Assembly: GCA_949825025.1 (NCBI GenBank)
Contig: OX463778.1
Location: 46,710,829 to 46,774,828 of the forward strand
Length of the DNA stretch: 64,000 nucleotides
Direction of reading: 5' to 3'
DNA from: Siphlonurus alternatus
Lineage: Eukaryota > Arthropoda > Insecta > Ephemeroptera > Siphlonuridae
Shown: in pieces, positions 27,044-40,899 of the stretch
Position numbering within the stretch: position 1 is the stretch's first letter
How the letters are laid out: each line of letters begins with the position of its first letter
The notes under the pieces: generated by a model
The model's database searches: none
Told to the model about the DNA's origin: nothing
What the model saw: only the letters and a program-made list of their open reading frames with translations
Made by a program: the position numbers and the translations under genes

Positions 27044-28274
27044 GAAAACATGGAAATTGCACGTAAGGCGAGGTCATTAATATTTCAAGAATTTGTACTT
27101 CATTTTAACTAAATGGAGAAGAAAATCACAAAAAAAATACATATAAAAAAAATGTTAAATTGATAAATCAAGAACTTATGCTGCTTTTTTCAATCTTGTA
27201 TAAAACTTTTCTAAAAATAATAATCAGTGGTGGAACACCTGCATGCTTTGGGAGAACCAATAAAAATACCTATTTCTTTAAAAGCGAGTTTTTGACTGGT
27301 TCAAAGCAGGTATTTAAAACATTTAATAAGTATTTGGCAACCATCCATTTTCCTACAGTTAACAGCAAATAACCGCATATAGTATACATATTATTATTAT
27401 ATGTAATTGGAAATTGTTAGCACAAATATGAATAGCACCTAACTACATCCTATAATACACTATATTATATTATATAAAATAATATAGTAAACTAGTGCAG
27501 AAGATGAACATGTCATTTTAGTAATGAGTAGTTAGTATACATACATGGTATCCGCGTTAAGGATGACCTACCTATTCCATTATCACGCTTATATACACTA
27601 CTTGTAGTAAACTCTATATAGAATAGTTACTATCATATATAGCTGAAATTGCATTACAAAGTAGGCAATTAGTGAGCAGCTAATGCATCAGATGTGTTGG
27701 AGATGTAGAAGGACTGGAGGCTGCAAGGGGGAGGTGATCGATGGATTATTTGACCGGCATTCTCTCACAACGTGTCTCGATCCAAGCACCCAGAATAATT
27801 ATACTCACCTAATTCCTAACACATCAACAAGTATTAAATGTGCATAATGCATCATGAATATAGGGAGTGAAATGCAAAAGGATTATCTCATAATCACACG
27901 GCAGATCAATATTGAATTATAATCGTTGCCTACATGCACAAAACTACAGTTAATATAGTAAAATAAGCCTAAGCATCATTGAACGAAAATAATGAGATTT
28001 TCGTTCATAGATTTTGCATCCTAAAACACATAAATTTGGTTGAAAAGAGAACTGCGATATAGTTTGTTTGTTTTTTACTAGAGACGTGTGTACGTCTTGC
28101 ATAGTTTTTGTTGCTTGATATTCATTACTTTCAAATGACGTCGTCTGTTGCGGATCAGATGACGCTATCAAAAAGATTTTTTATGATACAGAGGCCATTA
28201 TTATGTGAAAATGGCAGATGAAATTTGAAAAGTATACACGAGTAACTAAATTTAATCGGTAAAAAGGTTTATAT

Positions 28275-28300
28275 TGTATAATAATAATAATAATAATAAT
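28275..28300 (+). repeat. (TAA)n microsatellite
   Basis: Eight or so TAA units. Confidence 0.85.
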
Positions 28301-28439
28301 GTAGTCATATTTAATTTCCTCTCTTTTTGTGTTAACTATGAACTGAAGTAAATAATAAAATAAACTATTGCAACTTACTATGCTGCTCTGGTAGCCTACA
28401 GGGCAACTGTTTAGTGTTGCAGTAATAGTAGGCTGAGAG

Positions 28440-28650
28440 AAAGAGAGACTCGATTCTCGCCGTGGATACTCTGCCTAGCACCGCGTGGTTCCGAATATTA
28501 AACGCTTCATTGACGGTGGGTGTTGGTGGGCTAAAGGGTGCATGCCCTGCCCCGACATCTCGAGCCTTGCTGCCGCAATCGAGCGACAGATTGGCGGAGG
28601 AGAGCAACCTAACCACCCGACCTAAGTGACGCACAAACTTTCCCTTCCTC
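28440..28650. other. GC-richer island beside a (CT)n tract
   Basis: About 200 bp with CpGs (CTCGAGCC, CAATCGAGCGACAG, CACCCGACC) passing directly into 84 bp of CT. The minus-strand frame is open but unlike a known protein. In arthropods GAGA factor binds GAGAG, so the pair could be a regulatory unit. Confidence 0.35.
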
Positions 28651-28652
28651 CC

Positions 28653-28654
<2 letters not shown>

Positions 28655-28738
<84 letters not shown>
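28655..28738 (+). repeat. (CT)n microsatellite abutting a GC-richer island
   Basis: About 84 bp of CT, preceded by CCTTCCTCCCTTCC. On the minus strand it gives an Arg-Glu run inside a 150-codon open frame that I do not regard as a gene. Confidence 0.97.
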
Positions 28739-28742
<4 letters not shown>

Positions 28743-30190
28743 ACAGCACATCGTCGTTCTTTTCTCTGCCTTTCTTTCAATCAGATAACCAAGTAAGAAA
28801 AAATAAAATAAAAGCAATCTAAGTCATTCGTTACATCAATTAGCGTCACGATTAATAATGGCTTATGAATAGAGAAATTTACTACATAAAAAAGACAGAC
28901 ATTGTACAGATAGAAATCTGAGCATTTCTGATCGTAAATTTTTAACCTCAATGTATAGTCTAATTATTTAAAAAATAAAATCACAAGTTGGTATGTGTTT
29001 ATCATACATTTTTGAATGTGACAATTTTTAGGAATAAAATAAACAAAACAAAAATAAATATGTACAAGCTGTTCCTGTATGCAAAGAGAAAAAAAGGTGA
29101 TTCAAAGAAGAAAAAAAAATGTTTTGTGCTTTTGTCAATATCTAATATATTATTAGATCGAAAAGAGAGAGAGAGGGTGGAGGAGAAATGTATGACCAGT
29201 CAAGCCTCAATTGTGCGACGACGACAGAGAGAGAGGTAGGGATGATATTGCTATATATACGGTGGGTGGGGCCGAGTTCGCAATGTAAGAAAGCATACAG
29301 TATCTAGATAGATACGATATAGGGAGGATAGATATCGAATAAGGGAGCTGGAATTGCATGCAAGTTAGGAGACACCAGCAGCTGAGAAGATGGAAAAAGG
29401 GTGAATGTGTTGCAATAAGCAAGCGAGTGTGAGAGAGAAAGAAAATGTTAGATAGTGAAAAATAAAATGGCATGGAAAGAATGTGAGGCGGAAGAAAAAA
29501 AATAAGAGTAAGAAAAAATAATACGAAAAAAAAAAACATTTTTTATTATTTTATTTATTTTCTTCCTTGTTTTTTTTTTTTTAGAGACTTACATTGCATG
29601 CAGATTTATATTTACAAAAGCATTATGATCAATTCAATGAATAAATTTATTGTTAAATCATGATAAGATATTTTTAAACATTTTGTTGTGTATATAATTC
29701 ATTCATAATATAAGAACGTAACAGTACATAGATAATTTAGTCACCAAGCAAGCGTGTATGTTGCTTGGAAACGTCGCGCATATAATCATATTTTAACTAC
29801 AGTATTCAGAAGTATAAATAGATAATTTAATACACGAGAAGTTTATTGATACATATTAATTATAGTATACATAAGTTCTGTACGGATAATTTATGACGAG
29901 ATTTAACAAATTAAAAAAAGCATGTTTTTTTATTTTAGTATTATTACTAATGAAGCTTATAATCGGTTTTATTAAGAATATGAACGTAATCTTGAAATAT
30001 ATTTTTAATTATTTAATAAAATACAGTATTACATAATCAATTAATAGTACACGTCTACACATTTAAAATATTACACAATATGGTTTTACCATTTAATAAC
30101 ATTTGCTAAAGTGGCTAAGACGTAACAGTGGTGGTGCAGATGTAAATGGATTTGCAGTTTCCACAGAAGCGTCGTCGCCTTCGTCCTTTG

Positions 30191-30241
<51 letters not shown>
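30191..30241 (+). repeat. C11 run followed by (CT)n
   Basis: Eleven C residues run directly into about 40 bp of CT. The pyrimidine/purine strand bias could allow triplex or unusual DNA structure. Confidence 0.95.
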
Positions 30242-30243
<2 letters not shown>

Positions 30244-31000
30244 GCTCTATGCCAGCTGCGAGTAGCACTTGAAAAAAATAAAATATAGAAAGATATAGTG
30301 ATAAAAAAGAAATAACTAAATATTTATACAATATAGAAATTGTGATTGAAGTTTAAATATATACAGTACATTAAACAATAAACTTAAAAAGTAATTTATT
30401 TTATAGTAAATCAAAAATATGATTTATTAAAAAAACAAATAAAATTGTATGAAAAATTATTAATTGAACTTGGTCATAGTAAAAACTTAACACAGGAATT
30501 AGTACTATTTATTTTATAAACAAAAAGTATATTTGAACAATGAGTTAATTTACAATAACAACATTGCAATCAGTTTAATTAAAAATCCCCATGAGCTATA
30601 TACACAAAACATGTTTTGTTTCGTTTCTTTGTGATGAAAATTACGTTACTTTTATAAACTTTATATGAAGTAGCTCGACCGTCAAATTGTTCAATTGGAA
30701 CTTTTCACAGTAAATTGAATCTACGGAAATAAATCTGCTGATTGTTATACGGTAAAAATTATTTTTCATATTCTCTTCAATAGCATGAGAATTTTTTTCT
30801 CCTTTCCTGCTGCTCAGCTATATATATATACATAAAATGTTCTAATTGATTGAATTATAACCAGCAAGAGTTCGTTATAAAGAATTAAAATGAAAATTGA
30901 GTTATTGTTTAATAAGTATAAAAAAAATACAAATGGGGGCAATGCTATTTGCTTTACATTTTTTTATGAAAAAGTTCATCGGATATATATTATATACATA

Positions 31001-31032
31001 CACATAATACATACACATAATACATACACATT

Positions 31033-31077
<45 letters not shown>
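31001..31077 (+). repeat. 13-bp minisatellite running into (AT)n
   Basis: Three copies of CACATAATACATA (31001-31039, the third with one change) pass directly into about 38 bp of AT. The minisatellite probably grew from the edge of the dinucleotide tract. Confidence 0.85.
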
Positions 31078-31080
<3 letters not shown>

Positions 31081-31729
31081 TATATATTCAAACTGTTGAC
31101 ACTCGGAATACAACGATGCATATATATTCAAAACATTGAAATATTTTTGCATGACAAAAAATGAGAGGTACATCAGAGAATATAATTGTTAGACATTCAG
31201 CAAAAACAAAAAAAGTCATAAAAATTTACAAGATTTGTTAATAATTTGAAATATTATTAACTATATAAATATTATTATACTGTGGATCAGTACAATTGAA
31301 CCATACATGAACCATAAATTCTTTTAATGTATAACAATATTTTACTAGTTATTAATTATTACATAAGATTACATTAACGTACCCTGCATGATTCTCACAA
31401 TCATAAAAAAAAAAATTAAATGATTATAGTATTAGCCTGTATTAAACTAAGGCTAATAATAAAAAAAATTCTATACATAAATAAAAATAATATAAATTTA
31501 ACAAGACAGAAAAAATACACAGCTTAAATTTATTAAGAAATAATAAAAAAATAATAATATAAAAAATTAACGTCAAACATAATTTATCAATTTTTATACG
31601 TATTATATAAACAGTATAAGGGTGCTATATTAGACGTAGGTTTTAGCATTGTGAAGAGGGAATAAGAAGGGAAGAATAAGATAGAGAGAATTAATGCTGA
31701 AGTCTCGAGCAGTAACAACAACAACGACG

Positions 31730-32080
31730 ACAAAAACTTGGCTCTGTTTTGTGTGACTCTCCAGAGAGCCCTTGTGCTAATTTTTGCGGCGGCGTTCTCT
31801 TTTCCCACTTCCCACCATGGCGCTAAGCGGGAGAGAGGAAGAGAGAGAGAGAGAGCTGAGAGGCTGTTGATGTTTTGCGTGATGGTCGCCTTGCGTCGGG
31901 ACGGGGGCTCGTGTATATATATATATGACTTGCTCCTTAGCCTTTAGGTTCGCCTAAGGAAACTGGCTCACTTGCTGGATGCAAGTTGAGTTCATATAAT
32001 GCATGGGAAGAGACAAGGGGAAGGGAAGAGCCTCTCTACCCACATCCGTCACCCACAGCCGCCCTACGTAATACAACCAC
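31730..32080. other. GC-richer island
   Basis: It contains TTTGCGGCGGCG, CACCATGGCGC and TTGCGTCGGGACGGGGG, plus a short GA tract at 31840-31857. No frame in it is recognisable. Confidence 0.3.
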
Positions 32081-32449
32081 ATTAAACCACACAAGACGCA
32101 AGCAACCGTGACGAGACATAAAATTAACATACAAGTTTCTTAAAATGAAATCCATGCAGTAACAAACGAGAAAAAGGATATTATCATTAAGGAATTTAAA
32201 GTAATTTTGGACTAACTCGTATAACAAAAACAACCCAGATTTTGTTTTTAATTTTCATGTTATACAAATCTATTTTAAAATTTACTTATTTAAATATTTA
32301 TAATCTTTGTAATGAAAAATAAAATTTTATAACAAACATAATATTAACAACAAGAACCTACTTTAGAATAAATTAAATATTAAACAGACCATTATTCGTT
32401 AAAGCTTTCAAAATGTTATAAAATATTGATAAAGATAATTTGAGAAGAG

Positions 32450-32640
32450 AGCGGAAATCCTTGTGCTGACTTTACAACAATGGTATATAACAATGTATAG
32501 AATGTCAGACGGGAGTTGAACAAAGCAGCTGTGTCATACGGTTCATCTTGGTGACGCTGTTCATAAAGACCTTGTAACTTGTAAGAAAGGGGCAGGGCAG
32601 TGCTTGAAGCAACGGAGACGAAAGGGTCACGAACTAAGGA
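32450..32640. other. GC-richer block, open in two minus-strand frames
   Basis: Two overlapping minus-strand frames are open here, one 78 codons long. Neither resembles a protein I know. It may be unique intronic sequence or an eroded repeat. Confidence 0.25.
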
Positions 32641-33988
32641 CTGGATCAACATTAAAACCGTTTTAATACACTACGAAATATAGAACAGATGTAATGTTGT
32701 ATGAATGTACAAACTTTAAATGTATTCAATATTAATCATTGTTTGATTAACCGAATTTACAGTTAGTTTTATTACTACTTTCGTTACTACTATCACAAGC
32801 CCATCTTACAATAATTAGATTAGTCAAAATTTAACACGAAAATAATTTTATATAATTTTATTCAAGGTAAGAAACGCAGTTCTTACATGAAACGGTGCAG
32901 CCATTACGCCTGCAACTTTTTAAGTTATACTATTTGCAATACAAAGCTGTAGCAGAAGTTGCATAAAAAACAGGCTCGCATTTTTTTTTTATTTTAGCTC
33001 GACGGTACGTCTGCCGTTTCCTGGCAACACGATATTATAATGTATGAACCCATATTCGTTTTACCTTTCCACCAAGTAATCTATGCAGTAAGGTATAATA
33101 TAATATACGTAATACAAAGTTCTCCACTATCGCACAGTCAACAGCCACTGGTAATTTACACGCCCGACAATTAAGCCTTGGGGGAAAACGAAGCTAACGA
33201 CAAAGTTGAAGGGCTAGACTTTACAAACTCTACTTCTCAATAGCCCTGGCGACCCCAGGCCTAGCTAGCAATCTAGTTAGCGATGTTTGTTTTAACTTTG
33301 AGTTAGAACGTTCTACACCACAGCTATTGCTTATCTAGCATACTTTATTGTTTGTTGTAGTGTTTTTACGTTTTTGTTGTTTCGTAATGTTAGAAAGTGG
33401 GTTATAATTTTATAACATAAAGTTAGTTTGAATCTCAATTAAACAGCAAGTTAATTTAATAAATTATTTAGCTTCAGCATTGAATACTCAGTGAGTCGAC
33501 GACAATTTTGATACATTGGTTTGAAATGTGTTCCTGATACTTATCAAGTATCATGTACATTTTCAATTCATGAACGAATATTAATTGAACTCAGATCAAG
33601 ATTATAAAAACACTGATCTTCGAATCGGTAAAATACCAAGACAGATTTAAATTAATTTTACTTTAATAAAATTTTTACATAATGAAAAATTACCAACAAA
33701 TATAAATTCTTGCATGAAAAAAATAGGTGGAATGACATGTACATGCTGCATCAATATAGGTCTGTCCCAAATTTTATGACTAAAACTGTGTAGTACAATA
33801 TATTTTTCTAATTCTTTTTTTAAAGGTAATTGAGAATGATTAACAAAATTGGTCTTCGCAATATTTTTACCTTGAAATTTATTGAGTGTTAAATAAAATT
33901 AACAAATTGAGTGTATATTATAGCATGATCATCGCATAAATCACGTGATGCATGAAACTTGTCAACTGTTATCAACTCAAGTACTTAC

Positions 33989-34072
33989 CACAGTCAGCTG
34001 GGAGAGCAAGTTAGAGATAAAAGCATTCCTTGCATGCTGCGGCTCATTTGCATGGTTGACTTTCAGTGACAT
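33989..34072 (-). other. Candidate short initial exon (28 codons, strong donor)
   Basis: On the minus strand a 28-codon frame starts at an ATG at 34072 (another in-frame ATG lies 9 nt upstream, after a stop) and reaches a GTG|GTAAGT donor. The peptide is hydrophilic and then leucine-rich, with no signal peptide, so it does not look like a furin N-terminus. Unrecognised; may be chance. Confidence 0.15.
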
Positions 34073-34562
34073 TACTAACATTTATAGATTAAAAAATATA
34101 CATAATATGTATGTAGGGAAGTAGAGCAAACATCAAAGGTCTGCATCGCCATAATAATTGGAGAAGCAGAAGTTGACTTCCCCTGACTTGCCACTAGTAT
34201 GGCACGCTTGAATTATCAAAACTTCCCTTATAGTAAATATGCAACCTTTGGTCTACCCAAGAGATACAAAATTCAAGTAGGGGTGAAGCTTTTATATCTT
34301 AATTATATACTTACAAATGGAATATATTTTTATTATATAATATATATTATATACAGAGAAAATTGAAATTAAAATGCAACTTTAAAATAATTTAATTAAA
34401 CTTAAAAAAAATCAAATTCAACAATAAATTACAAATTAATGAAATAAATTAATTAATTAAAAGAGTTTTATTAAATTTGCTTCAATGATGAAAAAAAGAA
34501 AAAGGGGGGAGAATGAATGAACTATTAGTAAAAAATTCCTTAATTTATAAAACATTTCTCAA

Positions 34563-34596
34563 CATATATATATATACTATATATATATATAGATAG

Positions 34597-34620
<24 letters not shown>
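34563..34620 (+). repeat. AT-rich compound microsatellite
   Basis: Alternating TA broken by ACTA and by AGATAGATA, about 58 bp. Confidence 0.9.
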
Positions 34621-34627
<7 letters not shown>

Positions 34628-34854
34628 AACGCTTGATACAAGAAAAAATTATATAATTTGTTGAATTACAAAAAAAAATAGTGCTTTAATAATTAAAAAA
34701 AAAAAAAAAAAACTCTGCAGCGAATAAAATAATTATAACTTACTCTGTGTGCAGATTTAGTTTAAATTTTTTTTGCTCGTCTGCACTTTTTCCTGCCATC
34801 CTGACTGACTTACTTACTAGACGAGGTGTTAATATGAATCTTTTATATTTTATA

Positions 34855-34950
34855 TTTATCTCTAAGCGCCGTGGTTGGCACCCGCATCCTCTCGAGGCGC
34901 CACCGTATGGAGCAGACAGCGCTAGGCCGCAGATAAAACCGACTCTCTAA
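34855..34950. other. Short GC-rich island
   Basis: GCGCCGTGGTTGGCACC and GAGGCGCCACCGTATGG lie together within 60 bp, with an inverted GGCGCC/GGCACC character. No exon seen. Confidence 0.3.
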
Positions 34951-36639
34951 ATACTAATTTCTGTTAAACCGCAGCATCCTTCTCTGTTGTGTTTCATTAC
35001 ATATATGAATTATCTAAAATTGTAATACCTGTTTGATATATTTAGTAAAAAAATAATAATAATAAGCTTTTTATGACTGGCGTTAATATCTAATAAAACA
35101 GCAGTAAGGGATGAAAGAAGGATGAGTAGCACATAATGATTTTTGCCACTTCCGTTAAATTTGTTTTAAGTTTAGGGGAAGGGTTATAATATAAATGTTA
35201 TTATCTACCGCAACTCTTGCCTACTAAATCACTTTGTTTTCTATAATTTACTGTAAAAAAAATAATTGACAATGCTCATTAATAAGGATAGCTCTAATTG
35301 TAATTGTAAGAGAAGAAGGGATTTAATAATGTAAACCATGGTTTTATCTTTTTAATCTTTTTATCTATACTTTTCTATTTCACCTTTTTCATATATTACA
35401 TAAAATGTATTACAAATTCTAAGGTAAACGTATTGTACCACAAAACTATATTGAAGTTTCAATGTTAAAGAAACTAGTATAAATATTTGCGCTATCAATT
35501 TTTTTCTGTCTTTTTTACAATACTATATTATGTATATACTGTTTTGTAATGTTCAAATTAAATTACTGATTTTGAGCATAGTTTAAAAGCTAGATTGATT
35601 TTCATTTAGTTTTACATGGCAAAATGAATAAAAAAAAAAATAATAGTGTGATAGTTAAGTCATACAGTTTTAAAGTTACAACTATATTAATACGAAGTAA
35701 CATAATAAAGTTAAGTTACAATTTATAAAACGCGATTCTAATCTACTATACTTCTCTGATAAAGTCCACTTTAATGGACTAAAATTGCATTGTAAAACTG
35801 TTTGACTATAATACATATAAAGAAGAAGCTCCAAACTTATGCCATCTGGAAGTTAAACTTTCAATGTTTTCTTCGTTTTTGTGTTCTACTTTAGTAACTG
35901 TAATCGTACTGGGTACCACAATAATACAAGCACCACGATATGATGGCTTTTAGTTTTGGCTTTGGAACAGCAGTACTCGTGGTCGTGCTACACGTAATAT
36001 AATATATTATTGTTTCATTTGTTTTCTCTAACTGTGTGTGTATCTCACAGAATAAATGAGTGCCAGACATGAACAACAAAATAAATGAGAATGTTAATTT
36101 TTTTTCTGCCATTTTTTTAATACAAATATTGATAATAATTATGTGTTTAGCTTTTAAATTTATTGTAAGTAAAAAATAATAGTAAAAATTAATTAAGTGC
36201 TTTATTTAAATAGCTTTACTAACTTTGTGTTAATACATTTTATTCAAGTAAATATTAACTATGAAAAGTTTGAAACTTTTATAAGATATAGAACAAAATT
36301 AATATTTTAATTAATTGAGAGAATATTAAATTAAATTTCATTGTTATTTCATTTGTCCTAGAATGATAATAAATATTCATGACTATACTATAGCTCCAAA
36401 GTTTGTTTTTTAAAGAAATACATTTTGCAAGTAAATACATAATAAAAAATAATCTATACTATACTTTAAGTTAATATGAAGACTTTTCTCAGCTGAAAAT
36501 GACGATTAATTTTCAGAAAAAAAAAAAAAAAGAAAATCAAAATCAGAAACTCAAATTTATCTATACTTTTATAATTCATTGAAGTTACTTTTAATTTGGT
36601 TCAATTTTTTTTCCTTGCCTGCTTGTTATATTTTCCATA

Positions 36640-36734
36640 ACAATCCATGTCATAAATATCTGGAAGAGTGGGCCTAATGGCCTAAATCCCGCCCTCAATA
36701 AAGACGATTTTATTTATTTATTTATTTATTTATC
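36640..36734 (+). mobile_element. LINE-like 3' end with (TTTA)n tail
   Basis: The sequence GAGTGGGCCTAATGGCC, then TAAATCCCGCCCTCAATAAA, then GACGATTT followed by six TTTA-type units resembles the 3' terminus of a non-LTR retrotransposon, or a SINE using one, ending in a short tandem tail. Only the last 100 bp or so are present, consistent with 5' truncation. The family is not assigned. Confidence 0.5.
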
Positions 36735-37873
36735 TTTCTCTAATAGTTTAACATACAAAACAGCAAAATAATTCTAAGTTTAGAGTAGGTAATAATAAAC
36801 TGACAAAAGTTTTAACAATGAAAATTACGCAGTCATAAACAAAGCAGTATTACTTTTGGCTGTAAGTCTGGACATGACACGTAACAATTAAAATACGACC
36901 GAAATTTAAACAAAAGAGATACGAAATTATTACGTCACTTCTGTCATATTACACATATACATATCGGATTTAACAAGAGGAAGATTAAACAAGTTCGTAC
37001 TAGCTTTTCTATTATAATACGATTGTACATGGATCTAGAGTCTCTTCTATATTCGTGAGATTGCTTGGCAGGCACCCAATTTTACCATAAAAGCTCTGTT
37101 TCATGATCTATATTCCATTTATTTGCCAATCTACTTCCAATCATGTTTAATCCCATAACATATATTATATAAACATATATAATATATTATGTACATATGT
37201 TTATTATTAATTAATGTTACTTTTATAATATTTATGTAATGCGCATACATATAATACACAATATTCTCCAGATCGACTATTATAAAACTGACATTTGAAG
37301 GGTATAAAATTAGCTAGGATTAAACGCACAAAAAACTACAATCATGGAATATGTCATGGAATAGATCATTCCATTAATTTTTTAAACTTAATTTAATTTA
37401 GATTATATTTCACTATGCTGGAACATATATTATTGATTTTAATAGTGTGACAAAATTACACACTAACATAATATTTCATGGAATTAAAACATATAATATG
37501 TATTATTATACTATACAAAATAAATTATAAAACTACTCAGTATCCACGGATACATGTAGTGATTTTGTACCCTCGTTATTATCAGTATTACCACCACTTG
37601 AGTAAATTAATAACCTTTCCCAATTAGTGATGTCAATTGAATGCAGTTTATATGACATCATGAGTTAAGCTTATAACTACAAATAGAAATTAATACTTTT
37701 TAGATTATTCCACGAGAGCTCGCAGTAGCATGAGAAAAAATAGTTAGAACGTTTTATTTGCTAAATATATAGTACACCTCAGTCAACAAATTTAATACGT
37801 GTTATAGTTTGCCTCAAGCAAACAGAAAATTCAATGCATACTGCAATTTTAGATGCATTGAATATAAAATATA

Positions 37874-37875
<2 letters not shown>

Positions 37876-37910
<35 letters not shown>
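37876..37910 (+). repeat. (AT)n microsatellite
   Basis: About 30 bp of TA flanked on both sides by AATATTA sequences. Confidence 0.85.
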
Positions 37911-37912
<2 letters not shown>

Positions 37913-39879
37913 TAAAGTTCAGTCATTTCGTAATTTTACTGACGTGAGTAGTAGTTCAAAAGAACCCCACATAACTAAACGCAAATAATATATGTGTACT
38001 GTATACAGAACATATATAGTCAAAGTATAATTTATTTAGACATAGAATTATTGCAAAGTATATATCGAAATGGAAATATACCTACTACATATTGTCATTT
38101 TAGTATCTGGCATTGTTGAATTTAAACATGCCATGTTTTAAATTTTATCAGAGTGGTGGAAACATCTGATTTTTAATATGCACTTTACCATTCTACTGTA
38201 TACCATATAATTTAGACGAGAAATAGACTTTACAACAATGGCTCATTGTTCTGTAAGAAATTACAATTTCATGACGGAGGAGCTTAAAATCCCTAAAAGC
38301 TGCGATAATTTGTAGACTTTCTGTACAACATGCTTTTGTTTGCAAAAAAAAACATACAAACGTAAAAAATCGTGGTATACAACTTTTCAGAGGACTGGAA
38401 TGCAAACTACATTGGACGACACGAGAATTATACTACTTATAATATATAACGAGAATTATACTTGTATAAATATACATAGTTTAGAGTAGCAACCCTAATC
38501 TAAATCTTTATATTACGTTTAAGAATTATATTACTTTATTAAAAATTAAAATTCGCATATTCACATAAAAATTAGTGCACTAATAAACAATACAATATTA
38601 TATATAATAAACGCAAACAAAACATGGGTTTTGATTAGCCATTAAAATATGCAAATATTTTGGTCAGTGGATGATAAATTACACAGAAGCATATATTTAC
38701 GTATATATTTGCTTTAATTAATTGTGTGGCGTGACCAGCTAGCAGCTTGTAATTTTATGGTTAAAAAAATGTCAATATCGATTGTGACTTGACAAATTTG
38801 CTTTGTAGCAAATAGTCTTTGATGTTTGACTGCGAGTAAATCAGCTGAGTAACGTGTGAAAGAACGGTATTATCATCATCAAAAGTCATTAAATTAGTAC
38901 GTAATGTGTGGAAAGTTTGCAAATTTGAGTTAAAAACTTTTTAATCAAAAATATAATATTACATTTGTTCATAAAAAAAATATAATTATACACATGCGAT
39001 GCGACATGAACAAAGAAAAAGAGACAAAAGATAAACTATAAATAATACAGTATATTTGTATGGAAGTAATACACAGCTTCATTCTAATTTATCAATGTAA
39101 CAAATTTAATTGGTTTTATTCTGTTTTATATATTACAAATGATGATATGAAGTAGTTAAGTAGCTACTAGTTGTTGTTGGCTTACTAGTCAACTACCGCT
39201 TCGCAATGTTGCAATTTTATAGCTTCATAACATGAAACTTACATGACTGAAATACTATATTTAAATAATATAATTTAACCTACTAAGTTGCTAAATTATT
39301 GAACAGGAACAATACAGTGTTAAACTTTATAAAATTTTACAAATTATGGTACTAGAAATATACAATTTTATTCAATATTAATATAAATCACAAGTAATTA
39401 AATTATATTCTGATTAAAAAATTAATTTCCAGTTGCATTACAACCATAAATTTTATTGATAAAACGAAAAAAAAAATTAAATTACTGGTACAAAAAAAAT
39501 GGAAGGACGCAATATTGTTTTAAACCTTATCCATACCGTTCAATTTTTACTACAGTATTGCAATCATGCATATTTTTGCTGTCAACTATATTACAAATGA
39601 CACTGCCCAGTCATTTATCAATTTATAAATAAATATATAACAATATTTGACACGTTACAAACATGTTTAACACTAAATATTTGCATGTCAAACATATATG
39701 AAAAATTGTTATTTTTCTTTCAATAAAAAAATACAACATATTGATTAAAATCTAAAATAATTACATACATGCATGCTTATCAAAGAGTATTATAAAAATA
39801 TTATTACTTAATTCATAATAACACAGAGAGATCAAAGAGATACGAAAACCGTTAGTTGAATGAAGCGAGTTAAATTTAC

Positions 39880-39915
39880 AATATATATATGTATATATAT
39901 ATATATATATATAAT
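39880..39915 (+). repeat. (AT)n microsatellite
   Basis: About 33 bp of AT with one GT interruption. Confidence 0.85.
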
Positions 39916-40899
39916 ATCATAAATAAAGGATAAAAACATAGAGCATAGAGAGGATTATGTAAAATGAAATTACTATGACGTATTATGTTATAAAACGTAC
40001 TAAAATAGTATAAATAATAATATATATATTAAATACCTGTTTAAATATATTTTACAACCTTTATGTTAGTGCCCACACAAAATATATAGTTTGTCTCTGC
40101 ATAACACCACACAGATTTGTTCACGTCCTACAACAGTTTGAATTATTATGAAAAATATTACATGACAGTTCATTGGATGAAATCCAAACAAAATCATCCC
40201 CTATTTTTTTCATATATGTATAAATATTTTTTTCTCTTAGCACAAGAGAGGATCGTGAGGGAACGGGGAGGGGGGTCAGCGAACACTCCATGTTTGTATA
40301 ACACGCTGAATTAAGCCGATAGTATATTATTTCTTTTGTCACCATTCATGGACACTGATTCGACAAGCTTATATTATAATCCATACCAAAAAATAAAAAT
40401 CCAAGTATAATTCATACATAACTATAAATCTGACAATACAGATTGTATTATAAATTATAACGTTCTAGACTTAGTGTAAATTTAAAATCACAAAAAAATT
40501 AAACAAACAATTTCACAAGATACATGTTTGTTTTTTCCTCATGAATAATAATATATTGCAACAGGATTTACACAATTTACACTTAACCGAGTGATAATAT
40601 ATAACATTTTGGGTTCAATTTTGTTTCTGACTGGAAGCATAAAAACAAAAAGTTGAAATAAATAAAATAGAAGTATTGAGAGGCCTGTTTGCTCTCAACA
40701 GTTCAGTTTTCTTTCTCTCTTCATCATTCGGTACGTTTTTCGGAAAGAGTAAAAGAGTTTTTTTATTACAAATGTATTGCGGATGTAATAGATGTTTTGT
40801 TTTCAATAATAATATTTTTTTCTTCAAAAATTGTATTTTTAATTTGCAGAATATATTTTTGTTTTCTTTTCATAAAACAATGAAATTTGAAATTTTTAC

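Noticed and set aside
28365..28817. 150-codon minus-strand open frame, the longest in the window
   Set aside because: Its centre is an Arg-Glu run from the (CT)n tract, and the rest matches no family I know; no splice or promoter support.
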